64,000 nt of DNA, taken from contig JAYYOR010000027.1 in assembly GCA_036130055.1 (NCBI GenBank), forward strand, positions 1 through 64,000. The letters run 5' to 3'. A program made the translations under genes and the position numbers. Positions 8,979 to 17,343 of the stretch are shown piece after piece. Origin of the DNA: TMED69 sp036130055. GTDB lineage: Bacteria > Pseudomonadota > Gammaproteobacteria > Ga0077536. Each line of letters begins with the position of its first letter. The stretch's first letter is position 1. The notes beneath the pieces are model-generated. The model was not told the DNA's origin. It ran no database searches and saw nothing but the letters and a program-made list of their open reading frames with translations.

Positions 8979-9368
8979 TTACTCTTCTTCAACAGGGGTA
9001 ATGATATCTGGTTCACGATCCACGAGTTCAACGTAAGCCATTGGAGCATTGTCGCCTGGTCTAGGCCCACATTTAAGAATTCGGGTATATCCACCTGGTC
9101 TATCAGCGTATTTTGGACCGATGATATCAAAAAGCTTTTTTACCGAATCTTTGTTTCTCAAAGTTGAGAATGCTTGTCGCCTGCGAGCGACGGAATCTAA
9201 TTTCGACAGAGTTATTAATGGTTCAACCACTCTACGAAGTTCTTTTGCCCTTGCTAAGGTTGTCTTTATCATCTCGGTCTCGAGAAGAGAATTCGTAAGA
9301 TTTCTAAACATTAATCGCCTTTTTGACGGATCCATGTTCAGTTTTTTCCCTGATTTTTTATGTCTCAT
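8979..9368 (-). CDS. rplQ: Ribosomal protein bL17
   Basis: Large-subunit protein of 129 residues (E. coli 127). The beginning MRHKKSGKKLNMD, the central LTNSLLETEMIKTT and the RPGGYTRILKCGPRPGDNAPMA segment are diagnostic. The acidic tail (PVEEE) is slightly unusual but within family variation. It is the last gene of the long ribosomal cluster, 13 nt after rpoA. Only nine bases separate its stop from the convergent gatB stop, and the small 5-bp stem there (8966-8982) lacks a T-run. Confidence 0.98.
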   Translation of the reverse strand: MRHKKSGKKLNMDPSKRRLMFRNLTNSLLETEMIKTTLARAKELRRVVEPLITLSKLDSVARRRQAFSTLRNKDSVKKLFDIIGPKYADRPGGYTRILKCGPRPGDNAPMAYVELVDREPDIITPVEEE

Positions 9369-9381
9369 AATTTGCCTCTGT

Positions 9382-10377
9382 CTAACCTGAGGAATTTGTT
9401 TGACCCAGATTTGGAGGCGGCCAGTGCTCCAAGGTCATGCCCAAAGTCAAGCCACGTTCCGCCAGTACATCCCTAATTTCAGTCAAAGATTTTTTACCAA
9501 GATTAGGCGTTTTTAGTAATTGAACCTCAGTTCTTTGAACTAGGTCGCCAATGAAATAAATGCTTTCTGCTTTCAAGCAATTTGCTGACCTGACGGTTAA
9601 TTCCAGATCGTCAATAGACCGCAATAAACTTGGATCAATTACTATTTCCTCTTGCTCTGACTCTTCCTCCTCTGTTTCGATACTTATCTCACCAAAAACC
9701 CCTAGCTGATGGCGCAAGATTGATGCTGCTTCTTTTACCGCTTGCTCTGGATCGATAGTTCCGTTAGTTTCTAGTTCAATGATAAGTTTATCAAAGTCAG
9801 TTTGTTGCTCGACTCTCGCAGCCTGCACTTCATAAGTACACCTATATATTGGGCTGAAGGAAGCATCGAGCTTTAGCCTTCCGATGGTCTGTTCGTCTGT
9901 GTCAGCTGGAGCAACGGCTGGACAATAGCCTCTCCCACGTGATACGTACAACTTTACGTTAAGCTGTCCATTCTCTCCCAAGTTTGCTATATGGTGATCC
10001 GGATCAACAATTTCTATATCGTGATCTAGAACGATATCTTTTGCTGTTACTTCACCAGGTCCGCTTTTGTTTAAAGTTAAGACAGCATCCTTTTTTGAGT
10101 TGACACGAATCGCCAGACTCTTCAAGTTTAGTAAAATGTCGGTTAGGTCTTCTTGAACACCTTCAATGGTGGAGTATTCGTGCAAGACTCCGTCCATCTC
10201 GATTTCAGTTATCGCACTACCGGGCATCGAGGATAGAAGTACTCTCCTTAACGCATTTCCCAACGTGTGTCCGAAACCTCTATCTAGTGGTTCTATTGTT
10301 ATTTTTGCTGAACGGTCATTGATGGGCTCAACTTCCGCTATTTGTGGTTTTAAAAACTCATCCAAGGCTACCGCCAT
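9382..10377 (-). CDS. rpoA: RNA polymerase alpha subunit
   Basis: Alpha dimerises to nucleate RNA polymerase assembly, and its C-terminal domain contacts UP elements and activators. The 331-residue protein has the N-terminal assembly domain with GFGHTLGNALRRVLLSS (residues 34-50), a short acidic linker (EEEESEQEE, about 240) and the CTD. The CTD includes the DNA-contacting stretches NCLKAESI and LLKTPNLGKKSLTEI. The gene sits between rpsD and rplQ in the alpha operon order. The 26-nt gap upstream is the largest within the rpsL-rplQ run. Confidence 0.99.
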   Translation of the reverse strand: MAVALDEFLKPQIAEVEPINDRSAKITIEPLDRGFGHTLGNALRRVLLSSMPGSAITEIEMDGVLHEYSTIEGVQEDLTDILLNLKSLAIRVNSKKDAVLTLNKSGPGEVTAKDIVLDHDIEIVDPDHHIANLGENGQLNVKLYVSRGRGYCPAVAPADTDEQTIGRLKLDASFSPIYRCTYEVQAARVEQQTDFDKLIIELETNGTIDPEQAVKEAASILRHQLGVFGEISIETEEEESEQEEIVIDPSLLRSIDDLELTVRSANCLKAESIYFIGDLVQRTEVQLLKTPNLGKKSLTEIRDVLAERGLTLGMTLEHWPPPNLGQTNSSG

Positions 10378-10403
10378 TATTGAGTCTCCTTTTTATTTAT
10401 AGT

Positions 10404-11027
10404 TTATTTTGAATACAATTCTACAACTAAAGATTCGTTTATATCAGCCGGTAGATCTTCCCGTTCTGGGGCTGAGTTGAACTTACCTTCCATTTTTTTT
10501 GTATCGACATCGAGCCAGTCAGGAAATCCCAGTTGTTCCGCTACCGCTAAAGAATCTTGAATTCGTACCTGGGCTCTGGATGCCTCTCGGACACTTATTA
10601 TATCTTTATCCTTAACTTGATAAGAAGGAATATTAACAACTTTACCATTTAGCTCGATAGATTTATGACTCACGAGTTGTCGTGCCTCTGCTCTTGTGCA
10701 GCCGAAACCCATCCTGTAAACCACGTTATCGAGCCTTCTTTCAAGTAACTTTAACAAGTTCTCACCAGTTGCTCCTTTTTGGCTTGCTGCTTTTTTATAA
10801 TAATTCCTAAATTGACGCTCAAGGATACCGTAGATATAACGCAATTTTTGCTTCTCTCGTAATTGCAAAGCGTAATCCGACATTCTTCTTCCACGATTCT
10901 CTCCATGTTGACCAGGAGGCTTCTCGAGTTGACACTTTGTTTCAATCGAGCGGCCTCTTCCCTTTAAGCCAAGGTCTATACCTTGCCTTCGAGAAAGTTT
11001 GCATTTAGGACCGATATATCTTGCCAT
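10404..11027 (-). CDS. rpsD: Ribosomal protein uS4
   Basis: Primary 16S-binding small-subunit protein and, in E. coli, translational repressor of its own operon. It has 207 residues (usual 206). Recognisable segments are MARYIGPKCKLSRRQG, PPGQHGENRGR, LREKQKLRYIYGILERQFRNYY and the S4 RNA-binding domain (LERRLDNVVYRMGF). Two cysteines occur in the N-terminal region (residues 9 and 32), too few for the Cys4 zinc site of some S4 proteins. The start codon follows the rpsK stop directly. Confidence 0.98.
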   Translation of the reverse strand: MARYIGPKCKLSRRQGIDLGLKGRGRSIETKCQLEKPPGQHGENRGRRMSDYALQLREKQKLRYIYGILERQFRNYYKKAASQKGATGENLLKLLERRLDNVVYRMGFGCTRAEARQLVSHKSIELNGKVVNIPSYQVKDKDIISVREASRAQVRIQDSLAVAEQLGFPDWLDVDTKKMEGKFNSAPEREDLPADINESLVVELYSK

Positions 11028-11420
11028 CTAAACCCTCCTTTTTTTCGGAGGACGACAACCATTATGTGGAATGGGTGTAACATCAGTGATATTTGTTATA
11101 TTAAAGCCAGCTGAATTTAGAGAACGAACAGCCGACTCTCTACCCGGACCGGGCCCTTTAACTACAACATCGAGATTAACCATGCCAAAATCGTCTTTCA
11201 CTGCGGCTAGTTTTTCCGCGGCCACTTGAGCTGCAAACGGTGTGCTTTTTCTAGAACCCTTGAAACCACTGCCTCCGGCTGTCGCCCATGCAAGTGCATT
11301 ACCTTGCCGATCGGTTATTGTAATTATAGTATTGTTAAATGATGCATGCACATGAGCAATACCATCTAGAATATTACGTTTAGCCTTCTTCTTACTGCTT
11401 TTTGAATCTGCTTTACTCAT
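11028..11420 (-). CDS. rpsK: Ribosomal protein uS11
   Basis: Small-subunit platform protein, 130 residues (E. coli 129). Diagnostic elements are GIAHVHASFNNTIITITDRQGNALAWATAG, shown here only in part, KGSRKSTPFAAQ, and the C-terminal DVTPIPHNGCRPPKKRRV. The N-terminus carries a lysine-rich extension (SKSSKKKAKR) typical of the family. It lies between rpsM and rpsD, abutting rpsD. Confidence 0.98.
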   Translation of the reverse strand: MSKADSKSSKKKAKRNILDGIAHVHASFNNTIITITDRQGNALAWATAGGSGFKGSRKSTPFAAQVAAEKLAAVKDDFGMVNLDVVVKGPGPGRESAVRSLNSAGFNITNITDVTPIPHNGCRPPKKRRV

Positions 11421-11429
11421 AATTTACCT

Positions 11430-11786
11430 TTATTTTTTTATAGCCCGTTTAGGACCTTTACGTGTCCTCGCATTCGTTCTAGTTCTTTGGCCTCGAACTG
11501 TTAATCCTCGTCGGTGACGTATTCCTCTATAGGCGCCCAAATCGGTAAGCCTTTTTATATTTATGCTAACTTCACGGCGAAGATCTCCTTCAATATTAAA
11601 TTTTGTTACTTCATTCCGTAATTTCTCTAGTTCAGCTTCACTTAAATTCTTTACCAGAATAGTTCGATCTATTCCAGATGAATCACATATCATCTGCGCT
11701 CTTCTATCGCCAATGCCATAAATTTCTGTCAAAGCGATAACTGTATGCTTTCTATCTGATATATTTACCCCTGCTACTCTAGCCAT
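11430..11786 (-). CDS. rpsM: Ribosomal protein uS13
   Basis: Small-subunit head protein contacting the central bridge to the 50S subunit, 118 residues as in E. coli. Family features: MARVAGVNISDRKH, the helix-two-turn-helix stretch with IYGIGDRRAQ, and the basic C-terminal tail RGLTVRGQRTRTNARTRKGP. It follows rpmJ after a 19-nt gap, leaving no space for the S4-binding pseudoknot that precedes rpsM in E. coli. Confidence 0.98.
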   Translation of the reverse strand: MARVAGVNISDRKHTVIALTEIYGIGDRRAQMICDSSGIDRTILVKNLSEAELEKLRNEVTKFNIEGDLRREVSINIKRLTDLGAYRGIRHRRGLTVRGQRTRTNARTRKGPKRAIKK

Positions 11787-11805
11787 TGATTTCCTCTTTT
11801 TAGTT

Positions 11806-11919
11806 TCAACCTTGTCGTTGTTTGTGTCTCGGATCCTTACAAATTACTCTTATGACACCTTTGCGTTTGATAATCCTGCAATTCCTACAAATTTTTTTTA
11901 CCGACGCCTGGACTTTCAT
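11806..11919 (-). CDS. rpmJ: Ribosomal protein bL36 (zinc-binding type)
   Basis: This 37-residue gene is read from the ATG at 11919 to a TGA at 11806-11808, in the gap between secY and rpsM where rpmJ normally lies. The protein begins MKVQASVKKICRNC and ends DPRHKQRQG. It carries the CxxC-x12-C-x4-H zinc ligand set (C11, C14, C27, H32), so it is the zinc-containing paralogue type. The secY stop is eight bases upstream of its start. Confidence 0.96.
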   Translation of the reverse strand: MKVQASVKKICRNCRIIKRKGVIRVICKDPRHKQRQG

Positions 11920-11927
11920 TTTTTAAT

Positions 11928-13271
11928 TTACCTCTTTCGCCGCTGATTTTTTAAATTTGCTTTTTTCATTAATCCCTCGTACTGATGGGACATTAAATGT
12001 GATTGAACCTGAGCCATAAAATCCATCACTACGACAACAATAATAAGCAAAGATGTTCCGCCGAAATAAAATGGCACATTTAGTTTTAAAATAAGAAATT
12101 CGGGTAATAAACATACTGCGGTTATATAAACTGCACCAGCAGCAGTCAATCTAGTCATTATGTCGTCGATATAACCCGCTGTTTGTTCACCAGGCCGTAT
12201 TCCAGGTAAAAATGCACCGGATTTCTTTAGATTGTCAGCCATTTCTCTTGGATTGAAAACTAAAGCAGTATAAAAGAAACAGAAAAAGATTATCGCAACA
12301 GCATAAAATAGTACGTATAGCGGCTGACCTGGTGATAACGTTGCGCTCAAATTTTGCAACCAACTCATACCGTCAGCATTACCAAACCATCCAGCAATTG
12401 TCGCTGGGAAAAGAATAATGCTAGAGGCAAAGATTGGCGGTATCACGCCGGCCATATTAATTTTTAGTGGGAGATTGGTTGATTGCCCACCAAAACTACC
12501 CGCTCTCTGCTGTCTTGCATAATTAACAGGAATTCGTCTTTGGCCTCTTTCTACAAACACTACCAAAGCTGTAACAGCCACAGCTAAAATTGCTAAAACA
12601 ATTAGAAAAAATACTGACAATTCTCCGGTTCTTGCGAGTTCAGCTGTGCCTGCAATAGCAGACGGTAAACCTGCAACAATTCCAGCAAAGATAATCATTG
12701 AGATCCCATTACCAATTCCCCTCTCAGTCACTTGTTCTCCTAACCACATAAGAAAAAGCGTTCCCGCAACCAAAGTAGAAATACAAGTAATTTTAAAAAA
12801 TAGACCCGGATTGATAACCAATTGCATTCCCGCTGCCGTTTGTTGCTCAAGCATTATTGATACACCAACAGCCTGAAATAGGCATAGTACTACTGTGAAA
12901 TACCTTGTAAGTTGATTAATTTTTCTTCTACCAGACTCACCCTCTTTTTTGAGCTGTTCCAATTTTGGATGTACTACGGTAAGCAGCTGCATTATTATTG
13001 ATGCAGATATATAAGGCATAATACCCAATGCCACTACCGAAAATCTCTCCAATGCTCCACCGGAAAACATATTAAACATGTCAACAATTGAGCCTCGTTG
13101 CTGTTCAAAAAGAATCTCTAAGGCAAGAGGATTGATACCAGGCACTGGTATGTGGGTACAAATGCGAAACACGAGTATCGCCCCGAGCAAGAAAAAAATC
13201 CTTTGCCTAAGTTCAGCTAATTTACTGAACCCAGACATACCTTTCGCGAATTTGTCAGCTGTTGCAACCAT
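11928..13271 (-). CDS. secY: SecY, protein translocase channel subunit
   Basis: SecY forms the inner-membrane pore of the Sec translocon with SecE (encoded at 36811-37173). The 447-residue protein has about ten transmembrane helices. Conserved parts include the N-terminal ELRQRIFFLLGAILVFRI, the plug region with FNMFSGGALERFSV, the cytoplasmic loop VERGQRRIPVNYARQQ, and a late loop NPREMADNLKKSGAF LPGIRPG. The C-terminal tail is basic (KKANLKNQRRKR). Placement between rplO and rpmJ is the standard spc order. Confidence 0.98.
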   Translation of the reverse strand: MVATADKFAKGMSGFSKLAELRQRIFFLLGAILVFRICTHIPVPGINPLALEILFEQQRGSIVDMFNMFSGGALERFSVVALGIMPYISASIIMQLLTVVHPKLEQLKKEGESGRRKINQLTRYFTVVLCLFQAVGVSIMLEQQTAAGMQLVINPGLFFKITCISTLVAGTLFLMWLGEQVTERGIGNGISMIIFAGIVAGLPSAIAGTAELARTGELSVFFLIVLAILAVAVTALVVFVERGQRRIPVNYARQQRAGSFGGQSTNLPLKINMAGVIPPIFASSIILFPATIAGWFGNADGMSWLQNLSATLSPGQPLYVLFYAVAIIFFCFFYTALVFNPREMADNLKKSGAFLPGIRPGEQTAGYIDDIMTRLTAAGAVYITAVCLLPEFLILKLNVPFYFGGTSLLIIVVVVMDFMAQVQSHLMSHQYEGLMKKANLKNQRRKR

Positions 13272-13272
13272 A

Positions 13273-13707
13273 TTATTTCTCTAAGTCTCCACCTGCTTTT
13301 TTTATCTGTTCAAGGGCCGATTTTGTCGCTTCGATTCCGATGAACTTAATAGATTTTGTTATTTCACCTGAACCAATTATTTTTACCTTTTTTGTATTTC
13401 TTTTTATAAAGTTTTCTTTTTTTAGTAATTCAAGGTCGATTGTACTAAATTCACTTTTTTCGAACGCATCCAGACGGAGTTCCTCGGAAAACCTTGCGCT
13501 TCTCGATTTAAATCCATATTTAGGCAACCTTCTTTGCAATGGCATTTGCCCGCCCTCGAAACCCGATTTATGAAATCCTCCGGACCGCGATTTCTGGCCC
13601 TTATGTCCTCGACCGCATGTTTTTCCGAGTCCTGAACCGATTCCACGTCCCTTTCTTTTTGCGACTTTGTTTGAACCTTTGTTAGGATGTAAATTGTTTA
13701 ATCTCAT
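13273..13707 (-). CDS. rplO: Ribosomal protein uL15
   Basis: Large-subunit assembly protein, 144 residues as in E. coli. The glycine/arginine-rich N-terminal extension (RGIGSGLGKTCGRGHKGQKSRSG, given here in part as GKTCGRGHKGQKSR) and the GGQMPLQRRLPKYGF motif identify it. The ATG at 13707 follows rpmD after five bases, and secY begins one base after its stop. Confidence 0.98.
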   Translation of the reverse strand: MRLNNLHPNKGSNKVAKRKGRGIGSGLGKTCGRGHKGQKSRSGGFHKSGFEGGQMPLQRRLPKYGFKSRSARFSEELRLDAFEKSEFSTIDLELLKKENFIKRNTKKVKIIGSGEITKSIKFIGIEATKSALEQIKKAGGDLEK

Positions 13708-13712
13708 GATAA

Positions 13713-13895
13713 TTAGCTCATTATTTTAACAAGGTATGAAATTTTTTTTATCATGCCTCGATTAGCATCAGTGTCCAAAACTTCTCTTTCCTGTCCTATT
13801 TTACGAAGACCCAACCCATAAGCACAAGATTTATGGGAAGACAACCGTCCATTTAAACTTTTGACAAGCTTAATGTGAATAACTTTTTTATCCAT
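13713..13895 (-). CDS. rpmD: Ribosomal protein uL30
   Basis: Small large-subunit protein of 60 residues (E. coli 59). The pattern IKLVKSLNGRLSSHKSC, GLRKIGQE and the final GMIKKISYLVKI is typical. L30 is absent from some lineages; its presence in the spc order (rpsE-rpmD-rplO) agrees with Gammaproteobacteria. Five-base gaps lie on each side. Confidence 0.96.
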   Translation of the reverse strand: MDKKVIHIKLVKSLNGRLSSHKSCAYGLGLRKIGQEREVLDTDANRGMIKKISYLVKIMS

Positions 13896-13900
13896 TTATC

Positions 13901-14410
13901 CTAGTAATCCTCTAATGATTCAATTGGGATCCCACGTTTTTCCGCCACTTTTTCGGGCGACAACATTGTACTCAATCCTCCTATTGTTGCCCTAACAACA
14001 TTGACTGGGTTTGTGGTTCCGATGCATTTAGCCAAGACATCAGTAACTCCTACAACTTCAAAAACCGCTCGCATAGCCCCACCAGCTATTATCCCTGTTC
14101 CGGCCGAAGCCGGTTGCATGTAGACTTTTGCGGAACCGTGCCTGCCCATCACTGCATATTGAAGGGTGCCATTAGTTATGGGCACACTAACCATATTACG
14201 TCTTGCCATTTCCATCGCTTTTTGGATAGCAATTGGCACTTCTCTAGCTTTTCCTTTTCCGAATCCTATCATTCCTTGTCCGTCTCCAACTACTGTAAGG
14301 GCTGAAAACCCGAAGATTCGCCCTCCTTTGACAACTTTTGCCACTCTATTTACCCCGATTAATTTCTCAAGATAACCTTCACTTGTTTCTGGTATGCTGG
14401 TATTTGCCAT
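13901..14410 (-). CDS. rpsE: Ribosomal protein uS5
   Basis: Small-subunit protein of 169 residues (E. coli 167) involved in decoding accuracy and mRNA unwinding at the entry site. Signatures: the double-stranded-RNA-binding part with KLIGVNRVAKVVKGGRIFGF-type sequence, GFGKGKAREVP, and PASAGTGIIAGGAMRAVFEVVG. It lies between rplR and rpmD. No change is obvious in the loop where spectinomycin-resistance substitutions occur in E. coli (VVKGGR region). Confidence 0.98.
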   Translation of the reverse strand: MANTSIPETSEGYLEKLIGVNRVAKVVKGGRIFGFSALTVVGDGQGMIGFGKGKAREVPIAIQKAMEMARRNMVSVPITNGTLQYAVMGRHGSAKVYMQPASAGTGIIAGGAMRAVFEVVGVTDVLAKCIGTTNPVNVVRATIGGLSTMLSPEKVAEKRGIPIESLEDY

Positions 14411-14419
14411 AGTTCTTCC

Positions 14420-14776
14420 CTAAAAATTAAGTCCCGCTTCCCGAGCAGCATCCGCAAGAGCTTTTACTCTTCCATGAAACCTATAACCAGATCTGTCAAA
14501 GACAACTTTAGTTATGCCGGATGCTTTAGCTCGTTCTGCTATCAACGAACCAACCTTAGCCGCTGATTTCTGATTTCCTAAATGTATATTCATTGTTTTA
14601 AATTCTTTCTCATTAGTCGAAGCAGCTGCAAGCGTTTTATCTCCATCTCTATCGATTACCTGGGCATAGATATGCCTCGGACTTCGAAAGATACAGAGTC
14701 TAATTAATTTATCTTTTTTAATTTTAGCTCTTGTCTTAGTTGCCCTTCGAATGCGAGCCTCTTTCTTCTTAAACAT
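14420..14776 (-). CDS. rplR: Ribosomal protein uL18
   Basis: 5S-rRNA-binding large-subunit protein, 118 residues (E. coli 117). Typical elements: a basic N-terminus (RIRRATKTRAKIKK), RLCIFRSPRHIYAQVIDRDGDKTL in the core (quoted partly: RSPRHIYAQVID), and FDRSGYRFHGRVKALADAAREAGL near the end (FDRSGYRFHGRV). It starts two bases after the rplF stop. Confidence 0.98.
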   Translation of the reverse strand: MFKKKEARIRRATKTRAKIKKDKLIRLCIFRSPRHIYAQVIDRDGDKTLAAASTNEKEFKTMNIHLGNQKSAAKVGSLIAERAKASGITKVVFDRSGYRFHGRVKALADAAREAGLNF

Positions 14777-14778
14777 AG

Positions 14779-15312
14779 TTATGCCTTCTTAGCCTCTTTT
14801 CTCATTATCTGCTCATTCTTATAACGGATTCCCTTACCCTTATAGGGTTCGGGCTTCCTATAAGACCTAATATTAGCTGCAACTTGGCCAACCAATTGTT
14901 TATCAATTCCCTTAATGACAATTTCTGTTTGACTTGGGGTCTGTATTTCGATGCCCTCTGGTATAGCGAAGTCGATCGGATGGGAGAAACCCAAGGCTAA
15001 ATTAAGTATTTTCCCTTTTGATTGGGCCCTATAACCTACACCCACTATCTCTAATTCATAATAAAATCCATTTAAAACGCCGTGATTGTTATTACTTAGC
15101 AGCGCTCTGAAAGTTCCGGACAATGCCTTAGTTTTTTTTGACTGATCTCTTACTAAAATTTTTAAAGACGACTCAGATTTCTCCAGATTTAAACAATCAG
15201 GCAAAACTAGATCAAGAGAACCTTTTGGACCCACTACATTTATGCATCCATTTTTCTCCGAAATTTCAACTTTGGGAGGAATGCTAATTGGGCTGTTACC
15301 TATTCTTGACAT
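14779..15312 (-). CDS. rplF: Ribosomal protein uL6
   Basis: Large-subunit protein near the sarcin-ricin loop. I start it at the ATG at 15312 (MSRIGNSPISIP), which gives 177 residues exactly like E. coli L6. An upstream in-frame ATG at 15354 would add 14 residues lying inside rpsH and has no family counterpart. Two L6 repeats are seen, with YELEIVGVGYRAQ in the first half-boundary and the C-terminal RKPEPYKGKGIRYKNE. The gap to rpsH is ten bases. Confidence 0.97.
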   Translation of the reverse strand: MSRIGNSPISIPPKVEISEKNGCINVVGPKGSLDLVLPDCLNLEKSESSLKILVRDQSKKTKALSGTFRALLSNNNHGVLNGFYYELEIVGVGYRAQSKGKILNLALGFSHPIDFAIPEGIEIQTPSQTEIVIKGIDKQLVGQVAANIRSYRKPEPYKGKGIRYKNEQIMRKEAKKA

Positions 15313-15322
15313 AATTTTATCC

Positions 15323-15718
15323 TTAATGGACTGTGCAGAGTATTTCTCCGCCAATTCCTTTCGCTCTTGCTTCTTTGTCTGTCATAACCCCCTGGCTAGT
15401 CGAGACAATTGCAATTCCAAGTCCACCGATAACTCTTGGTAAATCATTTTTACTTCCATACTGTCGCAAACTCGGTTTGCTAATTCTTTTTATTGATTCA
15501 ATGACACCCTTCCCTTCAAAATATTTAAGAGAGACTGTTAGGGTGACTTTTCGCGCATCCTCCTTAGTCTCAAATCCCGCGATATATCCCTCGGACTCTA
15601 AAACCTTAGCTATAGCAATTTTTTTATTCGAACTTGGCATACTCACTGAAACTTTTAACCGCTGTTGTCCGTTTCTTATTCTCGTAAACATGTCACTCAA
15701 AGGGTCTTGCAAACTCAA
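15323..15718 (-). CDS. rpsH: Ribosomal protein uS8
   Basis: 16S-binding small-subunit assembly protein, 131 residues (E. coli 130). It begins MSLQDPLSDMFTRIRNGQ and ends with the conserved GLGIAIVSTSQGVMTDKEARAKGIGGEILC region (part: STSQGVMTDKEAR). In E. coli S8 represses spc-operon translation by binding near the rplE start. I did not identify the corresponding RNA site here. Confidence 0.98.
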   Translation of the reverse strand: MSLQDPLSDMFTRIRNGQQRLKVSVSMPSSNKKIAIAKVLESEGYIAGFETKEDARKVTLTVSLKYFEGKGVIESIKRISKPSLRQYGSKNDLPRVIGGLGIAIVSTSQGVMTDKEARAKGIGGEILCTVH

Positions 15719-15736
15719 AATTTCTCTCCTTAAATA

Positions 15737-16042
15737 TTACCAACTTGCCTTGACCAATCCGGGAATATGGCCTTCCATTGCCAGCCTTCTTAACTCGTTT
15801 CTTGACAAGCCAAATTTTCGATAGAATCCATGAGGTCGCCCGGTCAAACTGCATCGATTTCTAATCCTCGAGCGACTAGAATCTCTCGGTAATTTTTGGA
15901 GTTGGATCCTAGCGTTTTCCTTTTCTTCAAAGCTTTTGTTGATATCAAGAATAATTGTTTTAAGCTGTTGTCTTTTATCTCCGTATTTAGCAGTCAACTT
16001 TTTTCGTTTTAAATTTCTGTTTACCATAGCTGCCTTTGCCAT
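15737..16042 (-). CDS. rpsN: Ribosomal protein uS14 (long, zinc-free type)
   Basis: Small-subunit head protein of 101 residues, the long C-minus form lacking the CxxC zinc ribbon. Signatures are the N-terminal MAKAAMVNRNLKRKKL, RNRCSLTGRPHGFYRKFGLSR and the C-terminal MEGHIPGLVKASW. Unlike rpmJ above, it does not need zinc. It sits between rplE and rpsH. Confidence 0.98.
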   Translation of the reverse strand: MAKAAMVNRNLKRKKLTAKYGDKRQQLKTIILDINKSFEEKENARIQLQKLPRDSSRSRIRNRCSLTGRPHGFYRKFGLSRNELRRLAMEGHIPGLVKASW

Positions 16043-16053
16043 AATTCCTTCTC

Positions 16054-16626
16054 CTAAGCCTTTAGTGGTAAATTGAATTTCTCTAAAAGAGCCCGACTTT
16101 CTTTATCATCAGAAGCCGTGGTTGTAATGCAAACGTTTAAGCCTCTGATAGCATCTATTTTATCGTAATCGATTTCGGGAAAGATAATTTGCTCTTTAAT
16201 TCCTAAATTATAATTTCCATATCCATCAAAAGATTTTGCATTGAGACCACGAAAATCTCTTATTCTTGGAATCGCAATGCTGATTAACCTATCAAGAAAT
16301 TCGTACATCTTTTCACGCCGCAAAGTAACTTTTACCCCTATTGGCCATCCGTCCCTAATTTTGAATCCAGCAATTGACTTTCTAGAATAAGTAACGATTG
16401 GTTTCTGTCCAGCTATTAAAGTCATGTCGGACATAGCCCTTTCTACTACTTTCTTATCTGAAACAGCCTCGCCTAACCCCATATTAAGCGTAATCTTTTC
16501 GATTTTTGGAATCTGCATTTCACTTTTGTATGAAAACTCCTTAAAAAGCTGCTGTCTAATCTCATTCATATATTTTGTTTGTAGTCTAGGTGTATATCCC
16601 TTGTTCACTTTTTTTTGCTCAGCCAT
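16054..16626 (-). CDS. rplE: Ribosomal protein uL5
   Basis: 5S-rRNA-binding large-subunit protein. At 190 residues it is about eleven longer than E. coli L5 because of an N-terminal extension (MAEQKKVNKGYTPRLQ) before YMNEIRQQLFKEFSY. Such extensions occur in several proteobacterial L5 proteins. Core motifs: PKIEKITLNMGLGEA, SIAGFKIRDGWPIGVKVTLR (partly quoted: KIRDGWPIGVKVTLR) and the RDFRGLNAKSFDGYGNY region. The start overlaps the end of rplX by eight bases. Confidence 0.97.
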   Translation of the reverse strand: MAEQKKVNKGYTPRLQTKYMNEIRQQLFKEFSYKSEMQIPKIEKITLNMGLGEAVSDKKVVERAMSDMTLIAGQKPIVTYSRKSIAGFKIRDGWPIGVKVTLRREKMYEFLDRLISIAIPRIRDFRGLNAKSFDGYGNYNLGIKEQIIFPEIDYDKIDAIRGLNVCITTTASDDKESRALLEKFNLPLKA

Positions 16627-16936
16627 CTACAACTTCTCCATTAGATTTAAAAAATCTAACTTTCGTTCCGTCTTCAAGGTTTCTTATACCTACTCTGTCA
16701 GGCTTATTGGTCACAGGATTCCAAAGTCCGACCTTGCATATATTAATCGGCATTTCTTTTTGAACAATCCCTCCAGCAATACCTGCTTGTGGATTTGCCT
16801 TAGTATGACGCTTAACTACATTTATACCATCTACTATAATCATAGAATCTCGGAGAACTTGAGATACGTTGCCTCTTTTCCCTCTATCTCTTCCTGATAG
16901 CACAATAATTTCGTCGCCTTTTTTAATTTTCCGCAT
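16619..16936 (-). CDS. rplX: Ribosomal protein uL24
   Basis: Early large-subunit assembly protein, 105 residues (E. coli 104), with the KOW motif at its N-terminus (KKGDEIIVLSGRDRGKRG). GINVVKRHTKANPQ and the C-terminal VRFFKSNGEVVD-type ending complete the match. It lies 21 nt after rplN and overlaps rplE by eight bases. Confidence 0.98.
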   Translation of the reverse strand: MRKIKKGDEIIVLSGRDRGKRGNVSQVLRDSMIIVDGINVVKRHTKANPQAGIAGGIVQKEMPINICKVGLWNPVTNKPDRVGIRNLEDGTKVRFFKSNGEVVDG

Positions 16937-16957
16937 CTACATTTCCAATTTTAATTC

Positions 16958-17326
16958 TTATAATACTTCTGGTGCTAATGAGACTATCCGCATAAATTTT
17001 TCGGATCGTAGCTCTCGTGTAACTGGTCCGAAAATGCGGGTTCCCACCGGATTAAGCTGCTTATCCAGTAGAACAGCAGCATTGCCGTCGAAACGGATTA
17101 GAGAACCGTCAGGTCTACGAACCCCTTTTTTAGTCCTAACAACAACCGCATCAAAAACATCTCCTTTTTTGACTTTGCCTCGTGGGATGGCTTCTTTTAT
17201 CGTCACTTTAATTACATCTCCTATCCCGGCGTATCTTCGTTTTGAACCCCCTAAAACCTTAATGCACATCAATCGTCGGGCTCCACTATTATCAGCGGCT
17301 TGCAGGACTGTTTGCATCTGGATCAT
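16958..17326 (-). CDS. rplN: Ribosomal protein uL14
   Basis: Highly conserved 122-residue subunit-interface protein and binding site of the silencing factor RsfS in other species. It begins MIQMQTVLQAADNSGARRL and contains IKVLGGSKRRYAGIGDVIKV and GTRIFGPVTRELR. In E. coli this gene starts the spc operon after a promoter-bearing gap; here it follows rpsQ after only 17 nt, so a separate spc promoter is unlikely. Confidence 0.98.
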   Translation of the reverse strand: MIQMQTVLQAADNSGARRLMCIKVLGGSKRRYAGIGDVIKVTIKEAIPRGKVKKGDVFDAVVVRTKKGVRRPDGSLIRFDGNAAVLLDKQLNPVGTRIFGPVTRELRSEKFMRIVSLAPEVL

Positions 17327-17343
17327 TCTTCTACGCCTCCGTT

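Noticed and set aside
8966..8982. Inverted repeat GTAAT/ATTAC between gatB and rplQ as a bidirectional terminator
   Set aside because: The stem is only five A/T-rich pairs containing both stop codons, with no T-run on either side.
8624..9130. 168-codon minus-strand frame spanning the ends of gatB and rplQ
   Set aside because: It overlaps both well-supported genes in other frames and resembles no family; the true minus-strand gene here is rplQ.
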